From assembly GCF_024807225.1 (NCBI RefSeq), contig NZ_JANUCO010000001.1:3720001-3784000 (forward strand): DNA of 64,000 bases, written 5' to 3'. Shown here one piece after another: positions 36,974 through 46,505 of this stretch. The notes beneath the pieces are model-generated. The model saw nothing but the letters and a program-made list of their open reading frames with translations. It was not told the DNA's origin and made no database searches. The stretch comes from Chryseobacterium ginsenosidimutans (GTDB taxonomy: Bacteria; Bacteroidota; Bacteroidia; Flavobacteriales; Weeksellaceae). Position numbers and translations under genes: made by a program. The stretch's first letter is position 1; each line of letters starts with the position of its first letter.

Positions 36974-37363
36974 TTATTTATAAGCTTCGATCTTATCTGT
37001 CAAAGTATTAATGAAGTTTTGAAGAGGTTTTTCTACCATCATTTTGATAAACGGGTTGAATTTTCCTTCAAATAACATCTGCACTTCTGTCTGATTTTCG
37101 TTGAGAGGGCTTAAAGTTGCTGTTAATGAAAAGTCTAAACTTGAACTTGCAGATTTCAAAACAGCTTTTTGGTCGTTCACTTCATCTATTTTTAAAGCAA
37201 TTTCCGGCATCCCCTGCAACCCGAATTTAAATCCATCTTCTCTTGTTTCAAACTTTTGAAGACCATCCGGCATAAAATCTTTGTAATTTTCCGGAGATTT
37301 TAGCACTTCTGCCAACTCTTTAGATGATTTATTGACAATAATCTTTCGTCCTTCTAAATTCAT
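36974..37363 (-). CDS. SRPBCC-fold (START-like) protein
   Basis: 129 aa, cytosolic. The sequence begins MNLEGRKIIVNKSSKELAEV and continues with a PENYKDFMPDGLQKFE block and a C-terminal helix (MMVEKPLQNFINTLTDKIE), the layout of SRPBCC/polyketide-cyclase-like ligand-binding proteins. The ligand is unknown. It is divergent from the Nudix gene (36 bp gap), so the two share a promoter region. Confidence 0.78.
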   Translation of the reverse strand: MNLEGRKIIVNKSSKELAEVLKSPENYKDFMPDGLQKFETREDGFKFGLQGMPEIALKIDEVNDQKAVLKSASSSLDFSLTATLSPLNENQTEVQMLFEGKFNPFIKMMVEKPLQNFINTLTDKIEAYK

Positions 37364-37399
37364 TTTTTATTTTTGTATTTAAATTCTTAATTATTACAA

Positions 37400-38011
37400 A
37401 TGTATAAAGTTTTTGTGAACGAAAAAAAATTATTACTGTCTAAGCAATCTGAAAACTTAGAAAAAACGCTTGGATATGAAGGTGCCACATCCTTGGAGAT
37501 TGCATTGGATCTTCTTGAAAACACATCTGTAACGGAATTGAATGTATTCGGGGAGAATATTGATGAGATCTGGGCAAAGTTTCAAAGCCTTTTCAGGATC
37601 ATTGAAGCGGCTGGAGGTATTGTAAATAATCCTGATGGAGATGTTCTTTTCATCAAAAGATTAGGAAAATGGGATCTTCCGAAGGGTAAAATGGAGAAAG
37701 GAGAATCTCGTGAAGAGTCTGCCGTAAGAGAAATTGAGGAAGAAACCGGACTTCGAGATGTGGAACTGGTACGATTTATCAATACAACTTACCACATTTA
37801 TGTTGAAAGAAATGGTGATAAGGTATTAAAATGTACGCATTGGTTTGAAATGAATTTTGATGGTGAAGATACTTCGAAACCTCAGATTGAAGAAGGAATA
37901 ACAGAAGTTGCCTGGAAAAACACCGCCCAAATAGAGAATGAAGTTTTCCCAAGCACGTTCAAAAATATAAAACTGATCGTAAAAGAATTTTGGGATACGA
38001 AGACTAAATAA
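37400..38011 (+). CDS. Nudix hydrolase
   Basis: 203 aa. The Nudix box is complete: G-x5-E-x7-REUxEExGU, read as GKMEKGESREESAVREIEEE followed by TGL (residues about 95-117). It hydrolyses a nucleoside diphosphate linked to another moiety. An N-terminal extension (about 1-65) of alpha/beta character precedes the Nudix fold. The substrate is unknown. The last 8 bp overlap the convergent murF stop. Confidence 0.9.
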   Translation: MYKVFVNEKKLLLSKQSENLEKTLGYEGATSLEIALDLLENTSVTELNVFGENIDEIWAKFQSLFRIIEAAGGIVNNPDGDVLFIKRLGKWDLPKGKMEKGESREESAVREIEEETGLRDVELVRFINTTYHIYVERNGDKVLKCTHWFEMNFDGEDTSKPQIEEGITEVAWKNTAQIENEVFPSTFKNIKLIVKEFWDTKTK

Positions 38012-39275
38012 AGTCTAACGATTTTTCCAGCGCAATCCCTCTAGACCCTTTTAATAGAATATTTTCTGACTGAATTTTATTGATTTTTAAATATTCTATT
38101 AATTCCGGTGTATTTTCAAAAGCTTTTGCTGAAGAATGTACATTTTTAAAATGTTTCCCAACCGTGATAATTTCATTAAAACCTAATTCCAAAGCCAGTT
38201 TCAGGATATTTTGGTGCTCTTTTTCGCTTTCTTCTCCCAATTCAAGCATGTCACCAATAATAATGGTTTTTGAGCCTTCAAAAGTGATAAAATTATGCAA
38301 TGAAGCGTTCATCGAACTCGGATTTGCATTGTAAGTATCTAAAACCAACGTTCTATTTTCTTTTTTTACCACCTGAGAACGCATATTTGTCGGCGTATAG
38401 TTCTCAATGGCATGCTTTATTTTCTCAAAATCGATCCCAAAATGAAGTCCAAGACTTGCCGCGGCGCAAAGATTGGTGAAATTATACTCTCCGGTAAGTT
38501 TGGAAACGGCTTTTTTATCATTAAAAATTAAGCCTACAAAATGTTCTTCTGAAAATAATTCAAACTGATAATCTGAATTTTCTTTTCCAAAGGTAATTTT
38601 TGGGGAATAATTTTCTGTCTTTTCAACCTGAATAGGATCATTTTCATTCACAACAATCGTCTGATTGTTGTTTTTAAGATAATCATACAACTCAGATTTA
38701 CCTTTAATCACTCCTTCAAATCCTCCGAAACCTTCTAAATGTGCCTTCCCGAAATTGGTAATATACCCAAAATTCGGTTCGCAAATTGAGCTCAATAATT
38801 CGATTTCCTTTTGATGATTGGCTCCCATTTCAATGACTGCCATTTCATGTTCAGGTTTAATGGAAAGAATCGTTAAAGGAACTCCGATATGATTATTAAG
38901 ATTTCCAAAAGTATACTGCACATTAAATTTCTCGGAAAGTACCGCATGAATGATCTCTTTCGTCGTCGTTTTTCCGTTGCTTCCGGTAAGTCCGATAATA
39001 GGAATCTGAAGCTGTTTTCTGTGATAAACCGCCAATTCCTGTAGAAATTCTAATGTTGAGTGAACATAGAAAATGTTTTTAGCTTCATTTTCAAAATCCT
39101 GCTGTTCTACAATAACAGCCAAAGCTCCACTGTCAATTGCCTGTTCTGCTAAACTTGCTGCATTGAAATTTTCTCCTGAAAATGCGAAGAAAATATCATT
39201 CCTGCCGATTTTCCTGCTGTCGATCGTTACCTTTTCAGATTGTAAAAATAAAGGGTAAAACTGTTCTATATTCAT
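38004..39275 (-). CDS. murF: UDP-N-acetylmuramoyl-tripeptide--D-alanyl-D-alanine ligase
   Basis: 423 aa; adds D-Ala-D-Ala to the UDP-MurNAc tripeptide, the last cytoplasmic step of the peptidoglycan precursor. The ATP-binding loop GLTGSNGKTTTKE (about 97-109), the central-domain motif MAVIEMGANHQKEI and the C-terminal YNANPSSMNASL block are all diagnostic. The length is normal. It is co-directional with gldJ upstream, but a terminator hairpin separates them. Confidence 0.95.
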   Translation of the reverse strand: MNIEQFYPLFLQSEKVTIDSRKIGRNDIFFAFSGENFNAASLAEQAIDSGALAVIVEQQDFENEAKNIFYVHSTLEFLQELAVYHRKQLQIPIIGLTGSNGKTTTKEIIHAVLSEKFNVQYTFGNLNNHIGVPLTILSIKPEHEMAVIEMGANHQKEIELLSSICEPNFGYITNFGKAHLEGFGGFEGVIKGKSELYDYLKNNNQTIVVNENDPIQVEKTENYSPKITFGKENSDYQFELFSEEHFVGLIFNDKKAVSKLTGEYNFTNLCAAASLGLHFGIDFEKIKHAIENYTPTNMRSQVVKKENRTLVLDTYNANPSSMNASLHNFITFEGSKTIIIGDMLELGEESEKEHQNILKLALELGFNEIITVGKHFKNVHSSAKAFENTPELIEYLKINKIQSENILLKGSRGIALEKSLDFI

Positions 39276-39288
39276 AGTTCAAAAATAA

Positions 39289-39318
39289 AAAAACCTTCCA
39301 AAATTTTGGAAGGTTTTT
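39289..39318 (-). terminator. terminator of gldJ
   Basis: AAAACCTTCCAAAA and TTTTGGAAGGTTTT form a long stem with a T run on the minus strand, between gldJ and murF. Confidence 0.75.
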
Positions 39319-39338
39319 GAAAATTATTTTGATAAATG

Positions 39339-40934
39339 TTATCTTCTTGTTCTAGATTTTTCATTAGCTCTAGCATCCTGAACAACACGGAATCCAATCC
39401 ATCCGTAAGCTCTATCCTCGCTCTTGTATCTTCTTTGTCCCGGATCCAGCCAATACGCTGTATCTTGCCAAGAACCACCTTTAATTACTCTAACATCGTT
39501 AGAAATACCAGAAGTTCTTTCTTTTTTATCTTTTTGTAATACTACTTTACCAGCAGCATCTACGATAAATCTTGTTTTAGGAGCATTGTACATATCGTAC
39601 GAAGCAACCGAATCAGATGCACTTCTATAATCTAAAGACGATTGTCTGTCACCATCTTTATAGTTTCTGTAATCAGCAATAGTTTCTCTTTCAAACTGAC
39701 CTGGAAGGTTTTTGTAAACCAATCTTCCGTCTGCTAAAGTATCATACTTAATGCTTCCTTCGTCTACCATTTTGTAAGTTCCGTCTCCGTTTCTTACGAT
39801 AGCTTGAGGCATGTTTCCTCTATAGTAGTTGAAATCACTGAAATCTTCGTCGATAAGAGGTCTGTAAACATCAGCTGTCCATTCTGCAACGTTTCCGTAC
39901 ATTCCATAGATCCCAAGATCATTAGAAGGATACTGTCTTACGTCAGAAGTTCTTGCTGCACCGTCGTTTTTCCAACCTGCGATACCAGAGTAGTCACCAG
40001 TTCCCATTTTGAAGTTTTCAAGGAACATCCCTTTGTCTCTACCTTTAGTACCTCTTAGTTTTTCAATTTCAGGTTTTTTACCTTTGTATTGATTGTACTC
40101 TCTGTTTTTAGCCATACCTAAAGCTGCATATTCCCATTCAACTTCCGTCGGAAGTCTGAATTTCGAAACCATTGCAGAATTCGGAGCTCTGTTAGCAGAT
40201 AATAATCTTTGGTTTGTAGTTTTCAAACCCGATTTTTGCTGCATTCTCTTTTCATTGATATACCCTTGCATTTCAGGATCATTCGATTTGAATTTATCCA
40301 TGTTAAATGCTGTTCCTCCTTGGTTATTGGATTCGTTGATATACAAATCTTTAGCGATGATACCAGCTTGCATTAAAGCTTTTTCGTTTGCTCTGTCAGA
40401 CAACCACTCGCAGTATCTGTTTGCCTGAGTCCAAGACACACCTACTACAGGATAGTAATCGAATTCAGGAGAACGGAAATACGTCTCGTTGTAATCATTT
40501 CTAGAGAGTTTGTTATCCCATAATAAGGTATCCGGCAAAGCGCCACTGTAGATTTCCTTAAAACTAGGATCACTTGGAGGGAATACGTACTTCAACCATG
40601 TCAGGTATTCGCGGTATTCGTAGTTAGTAATTTCAGTTTCCCCGATAAAGAACGAACTTACCTGCATTCTGCGCGGCGAGTTATTCCAATCGTGCATAAC
40701 ATCATCTTTCACTAATCCCATTGTAAAAGTTCCACCTTCTACATATACCATTCCCGGCCAACCTTTCTGCTTTTGTTGCTTTCCTGCAAAAAACCAACCT
40801 TGTTTCTCGTTTGGTTTCCAACCTGTTTTGCTGACAAATTTTTTAGTACCGCCGCCATTATTAGATCCTCCGCAACTGGTTAATGCAAGTGTAGAACTTA
40901 ATGCTATTAATGAAAACAACTTTAGTTTTTTCAT
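39339..40934 (-). CDS. gldJ: gliding motility lipoprotein GldJ
   Basis: 531 aa. The start MKKLKLFSL at 40934 gives a signal peptide with lipobox ALTSCGG (Cys 21). An in-frame ATG at 40955 is possible but adds nothing useful. The body is a formylglycine-generating-enzyme/SUMF1-like fold: MVYVEGGTFTMG, SSFFIGETEITNYEYREYL, PVVGVSWTQANRYCEWL, FRLPTEVEWEYAA, GNVAEWTADVY, VIKGGSWQDTAYWL, and GWIGFRVV. In Flavobacteriia GldJ stabilises other Gld proteins and is needed for gliding and T9SS secretion. It is divergent from porU, a conserved arrangement. Confidence 0.95.
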   Translation of the reverse strand: MKKLKLFSLIALSSTLALTSCGGSNNGGGTKKFVSKTGWKPNEKQGWFFAGKQQKQKGWPGMVYVEGGTFTMGLVKDDVMHDWNNSPRRMQVSSFFIGETEITNYEYREYLTWLKYVFPPSDPSFKEIYSGALPDTLLWDNKLSRNDYNETYFRSPEFDYYPVVGVSWTQANRYCEWLSDRANEKALMQAGIIAKDLYINESNNQGGTAFNMDKFKSNDPEMQGYINEKRMQQKSGLKTTNQRLLSANRAPNSAMVSKFRLPTEVEWEYAALGMAKNREYNQYKGKKPEIEKLRGTKGRDKGMFLENFKMGTGDYSGIAGWKNDGAARTSDVRQYPSNDLGIYGMYGNVAEWTADVYRPLIDEDFSDFNYYRGNMPQAIVRNGDGTYKMVDEGSIKYDTLADGRLVYKNLPGQFERETIADYRNYKDGDRQSSLDYRSASDSVASYDMYNAPKTRFIVDAAGKVVLQKDKKERTSGISNDVRVIKGGSWQDTAYWLDPGQRRYKSEDRAYGWIGFRVVQDARANEKSRTRR

Positions 40935-41099
40935 AGTCGATATAAATATTTTCAAGAGTACAAAGAAAAAATAAATTATTCAATAAATCAAGTAAAGAGT
41001 TGATTTTTTTGAAAAACGTTAACAAATTAATTTTATTGTATCACAATTTAATTATAAAATTTTCATTTATTTTGTAATTCAGAAATTTCAAAAATAAAC

Positions 41100-44000
41100 A
41101 TGAAACAAAAAATCTTACTTTTATTTTTACTAAGCTTTGCATCATCGCTCTGGTCTCAAAGAATAGCCATCGAATGGGACGGCTCTGTAATTAAAGACTT
41201 CGGTGAAACAAAACTAAATCTTCCTAATTTTAAAAATCAGGGATTTTCGTTCAGCCAAAATAACATTTTTATAACAACGAAACAAAAAGTTGGCGAAAAA
41301 CAGCTGAAAGTTTCTAATCCTGTCTGGGAAAATGTTTCAAGTAGAGATTTATTTTCGTTGAGTAAAGAGCTTCTTCCGGACTATGAAGTAAAAGACATTG
41401 TCTATTACGATTCTGAAGGAGAAAGGTATGCCAGTTCTACTGTGTCACTTTTTAAAAAAGTAAAAGGACAGGTGCAAAGATTGTCTTCATTTGAAATTTC
41501 GGAGACCAATCTTTCTAATAGTATCGGTAATACTTTAAAGGTGGGAACGACAAACAATCCTCTATCAACAGGAAATTTTTATAAAATAAAAGTTGATAAA
41601 TCCGGTATTTTTAAAGTAACAAAACAGTTTTTACAAGACAATGGTATTAATCCTTCGTCTGTAAATCCCAAAAATTTCAGAATTTACGGAAACGGAGGAA
41701 TTCTTCTTCCGGAATATAACCAAGATGTAAAATACAGTGCCCTTCAGGAAAATGCAATTCAGGTGGTAGGGGAAGATGACGGCGTTTGGAATGACAATGA
41801 TTATGCATTGTTTTATGCCCAAGGTCCAAATGGCTATAATCTTTATAACACAGCAAACGGAAATGGTTTTAAGAGAGTAGACACAAGAAGTGACCCATCT
41901 GAAGGTGTAAAAAATATTTATGAAGATTTTTCTTATTATTATATAAATTTTGACAAAGGTCCGGGCAAAAGAGTTCAGCCTGTGGATCTCAACTTACCTG
42001 CTACTCCACTTATTACTCGATTTGATAATTACCAAGTAGTAAATAATGACCAAAAAAACCTAATGAAAGTGGGTAGAACGTGGGTAGAGGATGCGCCTTT
42101 TATTACAGATAAAACAGTTACCTTTACAACAGCAACGCCCATTCAGGGAGGTGATGTGATACGATACAGAGCCCAGGTGGTAGCTTATAAATCGCAAAAA
42201 AATACAATTGGAATTGATATTAATACTCAAAATCCTTTTTCCCAACTTGTTCCACAGCCAGACCAAGGCTCAACATATGAATTTTATCCAGTAAACTATT
42301 CCGGCACCATTACAGGATTGAGCGGAACTCAGATTACGTTTAATCTTAAACCTGATATTACCGTAAACCCTAATGGAACATTTTATCCTGATTATTTTGA
42401 AGTACAATATAAAGATAATTTAAGCTTTAATGGGACTCAAATGAGTTTTCGAGATTATTCATTAGTAAGCGGAAGCAATACTGCTTATGGTTTCAGTTTA
42501 TCTAATGCCTCTGCGGCAGAACAAATCTGGGATGTTACAGACATTACGAACGCTAACAGAAGAGTGAATAAGGCAGCAGGAAATACTACTTTCAACTTTG
42601 GGTATGCAGCTGCCGATCAAAATTTTAATAATGAATTTGTGGCTTTTAGAGCTGATGCAGCCTTCAGTCCTCAGTTTGTAGGAAGAATTAACAATCAAAA
42701 CCTTTCGGGATTACAAAATGTAGATTATCTGATCATTACAGTTCCTGAAATGATGGGACAGGCTCAAAGATTAGCAAGTTATCATCAGACAAAAAACAAT
42801 TACAACGTACAGATTATAGATACAGATAAGATCTATAATGAATTCGGAAGTGGAAGCAGAGATCTTACGGCAATCCGTGATTTTGTGACTAAACTAAATA
42901 CACCTTTGGGTACTTTGAAGTATGTATTTATTTTGGGAGATACTTCTTATGATTTCAAAAACAGACTTCCTAATAATTCGAACGTCGTTACGAGTTACCA
43001 AAGTGCAAATTCTCTGGATGTAGTAAGATCTTTTGTTACTGATGATTATATTGTCATGACAAAACCGCAAACTACTCAGTATATCGAGTCTAATTTGCCA
43101 GATCTTCCCGTTGGCAGACTTCCGGCAGGAAATGTAACTGAAGCGGCAAATATGATCGATAAAACATTGGCATATTACAACAGCTTATCAGGACAATCTA
43201 CTCCTTTCGGGGAATGGAAAATGAAACTGGATTTCGTAGCAGATGATGATAATGACGGAGGTACTCCTTTCCACACGGTAATGAACAACGCTTTAGTTAC
43301 AGTTTTCGAACAACCTGCTTCTACAAATCTTAGAGAATATAACGTAAGAAAGCTTTATCTAGACGCTTTTCAGGGACAAAGTACAGCAGGTGGACAAAGA
43401 TATCCTCAGGTAAATCAAGCCATTTCCAATGATATTGGTAACAGCTTATATCTTTTCTATTTCGGACATGGAGGTATTAACGGATGGGCTCAGGAAAGAG
43501 TTTTAACATTAACTGAAGTTCAAAATGCCAATAATTTCTCCAATGTTTATAGCAGATTCCCATTTGTATCAACCATTACTTGTGAATTTACCCTTTGGGA
43601 CGACCCGGATACGTCTTCTGCAGGAGAGCAGTTCCTTAAGCTTAAACAAGGAGGTCCTGCTACAATGATTACATCAAGCCGTGCCATCGATGTAGGGTAT
43701 GGTGTTGCTTTTACAAATACATTTACTCAGAACATTTTTAAGCTTACAAGCGATGATTTTGACACTTTAGGATATGCCCATTTAAATGCAAAAAAAGCAC
43801 ATGGTCCTTCAAGCGAACATTTAAAAGTGAATCTTTTGGGTGATCCTGCCATGAAACTGAGCAGACCTAAAAGATTATTAGTGATAGACGCTATAGACAG
43901 TCCTGTTCCTGGATTGATCAGAGGGTTGGATTTTGTTAAAGTTAAAGGTCACATCAACAATCCGAACGGAACGGTAAATACGACTTTCAACGGAAGAGTT

Positions 44001-44999
44001 GTAATTAACATTTTCGATAAAAGATTAAATAAAACAACTTTAAATAACGACGGCGGACTAACGCCGGTTCTATCTTACACAGAAGAAGGAAGTGCGATCG
44101 TAAAAGCTTCCGGAATGGCTGTAAACGGTGTTTTCACAGTAGAATTCTATGTTCCTAAAGATATTAATTATGCAGTGGGCGAAGGAAGAATTTTAGGATA
44201 TGCGGATAATAAAACGAGTGATGTATTCAACAATCAGGCGGTGCAGGTTGGTGATATTAACCCGAACGGAATCAACGATAATGAACCACCAAAAGTAAAA
44301 TTATACATGAACAACACCAACTTCGCAGATGGCGGTATTACAGACCAAAATCCGATGTTATTGGCGTGTGTTACAGATGATACAGGAATTAATTCAACAG
44401 GTTCTGGTATTGGTCACGATATTACAGTATATTTGGACGGTCAAATTATTAATACCGTTGTATTGAATGATTTCTATGCATCAGGTGAAGGAAACGGATG
44501 TTTAAGCCCAAGTTTGGCAGATTATCAAAAAGGAAATGTAACCTATCCTTTTAGAAATCTGGCGATAGGACAACATCAATTAACGTTTAAAGTTTGGGAT
44601 ATAAACAATAATTCGACGACAAGTACGTTAAATTTTGAGGTTAAGGATGAAGCCGATCAACATTTGATTATCAACAGACCGTTGAACTGGCCAAACCCTT
44701 TTACCAACAAAACGTACATTCAGTTTGAGCATAATTGTGACGATATTCTGGATGTGAACGTGCAAATTTATACAATTACAGGAAAATTAGTGAGAACTTT
44801 ATCTACACCTGTGGTTGCAGAACCGTTCCTACAGGGCTTTAGAACGCCACGTCAGGCAATAGAATGGGACGGAAGAGACGATTTTGGGTCTACAGTAGCA
44901 AAAGGTACGTATATTTTTAAGATATTTGCAAAAAGCCAAAATCAAGAAAAATGCAAAGGAAGTGCTACAGCTGTAGAAAAAATGGTACTTTTGAAATAA
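41100..44999 (+). CDS. porU: type IX secretion system sortase PorU
   Basis: 1299 aa; the outer-surface Cys-protease that removes C-terminal sorting domains from T9SS cargo and links them to lipopolysaccharide in some species. The signal peptide ends SSLWSQ. The gingipain-like C25 peptidase domain (about 530-960) holds the His motif YFGHGGINGW (about 789) and the Cys motif TITCEFTLWDDP (about 827), so the dyad is complete. The C-terminus has an Ig-like FlgD-type domain (NWPNPFTNKTYIQF). It is 60 bp upstream of porV, with which it acts as a complex. Confidence 0.95.
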   Translation: MKQKILLLFLLSFASSLWSQRIAIEWDGSVIKDFGETKLNLPNFKNQGFSFSQNNIFITTKQKVGEKQLKVSNPVWENVSSRDLFSLSKELLPDYEVKDIVYYDSEGERYASSTVSLFKKVKGQVQRLSSFEISETNLSNSIGNTLKVGTTNNPLSTGNFYKIKVDKSGIFKVTKQFLQDNGINPSSVNPKNFRIYGNGGILLPEYNQDVKYSALQENAIQVVGEDDGVWNDNDYALFYAQGPNGYNLYNTANGNGFKRVDTRSDPSEGVKNIYEDFSYYYINFDKGPGKRVQPVDLNLPATPLITRFDNYQVVNNDQKNLMKVGRTWVEDAPFITDKTVTFTTATPIQGGDVIRYRAQVVAYKSQKNTIGIDINTQNPFSQLVPQPDQGSTYEFYPVNYSGTITGLSGTQITFNLKPDITVNPNGTFYPDYFEVQYKDNLSFNGTQMSFRDYSLVSGSNTAYGFSLSNASAAEQIWDVTDITNANRRVNKAAGNTTFNFGYAAADQNFNNEFVAFRADAAFSPQFVGRINNQNLSGLQNVDYLIITVPEMMGQAQRLASYHQTKNNYNVQIIDTDKIYNEFGSGSRDLTAIRDFVTKLNTPLGTLKYVFILGDTSYDFKNRLPNNSNVVTSYQSANSLDVVRSFVTDDYIVMTKPQTTQYIESNLPDLPVGRLPAGNVTEAANMIDKTLAYYNSLSGQSTPFGEWKMKLDFVADDDNDGGTPFHTVMNNALVTVFEQPASTNLREYNVRKLYLDAFQGQSTAGGQRYPQVNQAISNDIGNSLYLFYFGHGGINGWAQERVLTLTEVQNANNFSNVYSRFPFVSTITCEFTLWDDPDTSSAGEQFLKLKQGGPATMITSSRAIDVGYGVAFTNTFTQNIFKLTSDDFDTLGYAHLNAKKAHGPSSEHLKVNLLGDPAMKLSRPKRLLVIDAIDSPVPGLIRGLDFVKVKGHINNPNGTVNTTFNGRVVINIFDKRLNKTTLNNDGGLTPVLSYTEEGSAIVKASGMAVNGVFTVEFYVPKDINYAVGEGRILGYADNKTSDVFNNQAVQVGDINPNGINDNEPPKVKLYMNNTNFADGGITDQNPMLLACVTDDTGINSTGSGIGHDITVYLDGQIINTVVLNDFYASGEGNGCLSPSLADYQKGNVTYPFRNLAIGQHQLTFKVWDINNNSTTSTLNFEVKDEADQHLIINRPLNWPNPFTNKTYIQFEHNCDDILDVNVQIYTITGKLVRTLSTPVVAEPFLQGFRTPRQAIEWDGRDDFGSTVAKGTYIFKIFAKSQNQEKCKGSATAVEKMVLLK

Positions 45000-45059
45000 T
45001 TTTAAAACGATAACAGTAATAATATTAACAAAAAACTGATAATATATAAAAGACAACAT

Positions 45060-46223
45060 ATGAATTTAACTACTAAACTGCTTTTAGGAATTGGGTTAAG
45101 TGCTGGTTTTTTAGGCTATTCTCAAGATTTAAGTCTTGTAAGACCAGTATTGACGGGAGCTCCTTTTCTAAGAATTGCTCCGGATGCAAGAGCCGGAGGT
45201 ATGGGAGATCAAGGGGTGGTAACCTCTCCTGATGCATTTTCTCAATTCTGGAATGCTGCGAAATATCCTTTTAGCAGAACAAGTTCTTCCGTAGGGTTAA
45301 GCTACACACCTTACATGTCGAAACTTACCAATGATGTGTTTTTATTGTATGGAGCGTTCCATAAATTCTTAGGGCAGGAAGAAAGATCTACCATCTCTGC
45401 GAGTATCTATTACTTCAATATGGGTGAAGTAGATTTAACTCAATTAGTAGGAAACGATGTCACTTCATTAGGGACATCAAAGCCAAACGAATTCTCTATT
45501 GACGTTGCTTATGGTCTTAAACTTTCAGATTCTTACTCAATGGCTGTTACGGGTAGATTTATCCGTTCAGATTTAGCCGGAGGTTTCAACACCGATACTA
45601 CCTTGAAGCCTGCAAACTCTTTTGCAGTAGACGTTTCAGGTTACTATACTTCTCCTAAATTCTCTGGTTTCGGAGGTATGGATGGTAAGTTGAACGCTGG
45701 TTTTGCTGTTCAGAACTTAGGTCCGAAATTAGATTACACAGGAAACGAAGAATCTAGATCTTATCTTCCGACAATGGCAAGATTAGGACTTGGTTACGAC
45801 TTATTTCTTGATGATATGAACAAAGTGGGAATCAGCTTTGAAGGTTCTAAAATCTTAGTTCCGGGTTCAGAATATGTAGGAATGGATCCTAATACAAGAC
45901 AACCGATCTACGAAATACCAAACGTAGGACCAATTGCAGGTATCGGAAAATCTTTTAAAAACAAAAACTCTATCATGATGAGTGGGGCTTTAGAATATTC
46001 TTATGACAATGCATTTGCTGTAAGAACAGGATATTTCCACGAAAGTGAAGAGCAGGGAGCAAGACAGTTTGCTACCGCAGGTATCGGATTAAAGTACCGT
46101 TCTTTCGGACTTGATATTTCTTATCTGATTAATATGTCTAAAATTAATACGGCATTGGATAACACCCTTCGTTTTGGTCTTACTTGGAACATTGGTGATG
46201 AAACATCTAACGTAGATTATTAA
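45060..46223 (+). CDS. porV: type IX secretion system outer membrane protein PorV
   Basis: A 387-aa beta-barrel (LptO/PorV family) that shuttles secreted cargo from the translocon to the PorU attachment complex. The signal peptide ends GFLGYSQ. The family opening APFLRIAPDARAGGMGDQGV is exact, and the C-terminal strand LDNTLRFGLTWN follows. It lies directly after porU on the same strand, with its own strong terminator downstream. Confidence 0.95.
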   Translation: MNLTTKLLLGIGLSAGFLGYSQDLSLVRPVLTGAPFLRIAPDARAGGMGDQGVVTSPDAFSQFWNAAKYPFSRTSSSVGLSYTPYMSKLTNDVFLLYGAFHKFLGQEERSTISASIYYFNMGEVDLTQLVGNDVTSLGTSKPNEFSIDVAYGLKLSDSYSMAVTGRFIRSDLAGGFNTDTTLKPANSFAVDVSGYYTSPKFSGFGGMDGKLNAGFAVQNLGPKLDYTGNEESRSYLPTMARLGLGYDLFLDDMNKVGISFEGSKILVPGSEYVGMDPNTRQPIYEIPNVGPIAGIGKSFKNKNSIMMSGALEYSYDNAFAVRTGYFHESEEQGARQFATAGIGLKYRSFGLDISYLINMSKINTALDNTLRFGLTWNIGDETSNVDY

Positions 46224-46245
46224 AAAACATATCTTTTATAAATAC

Positions 46246-46273
46246 AAAGCTCCATTTTATGGGGCTTTTTTTT
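46246..46273 (+). terminator. terminator of porV
   Basis: AAAGCTCCA and TGGGGCTTT pair around TTTTA and are followed by eight T residues. Confidence 0.8.
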
Positions 46274-46505
46274 GTGTTTACCCATTATTAAATAATTAAA
46301 AACAAATCACATCAAAATACTAATAATCAACTCATTAAATTAATAAAGTAGTAATGCAGTAGATTTCTTTTTATCGAGTTTATATAAGTTTGCAAAAAAA
46401 TTATAGCCTATCAGTTTTTCATTTCTGAATATGTTATAATTGGTTATTCGTGCTTAAATAAGAACTTAAGAACGAACAGCCTTTGTATTAATCTAAACAC
46501 ATAAA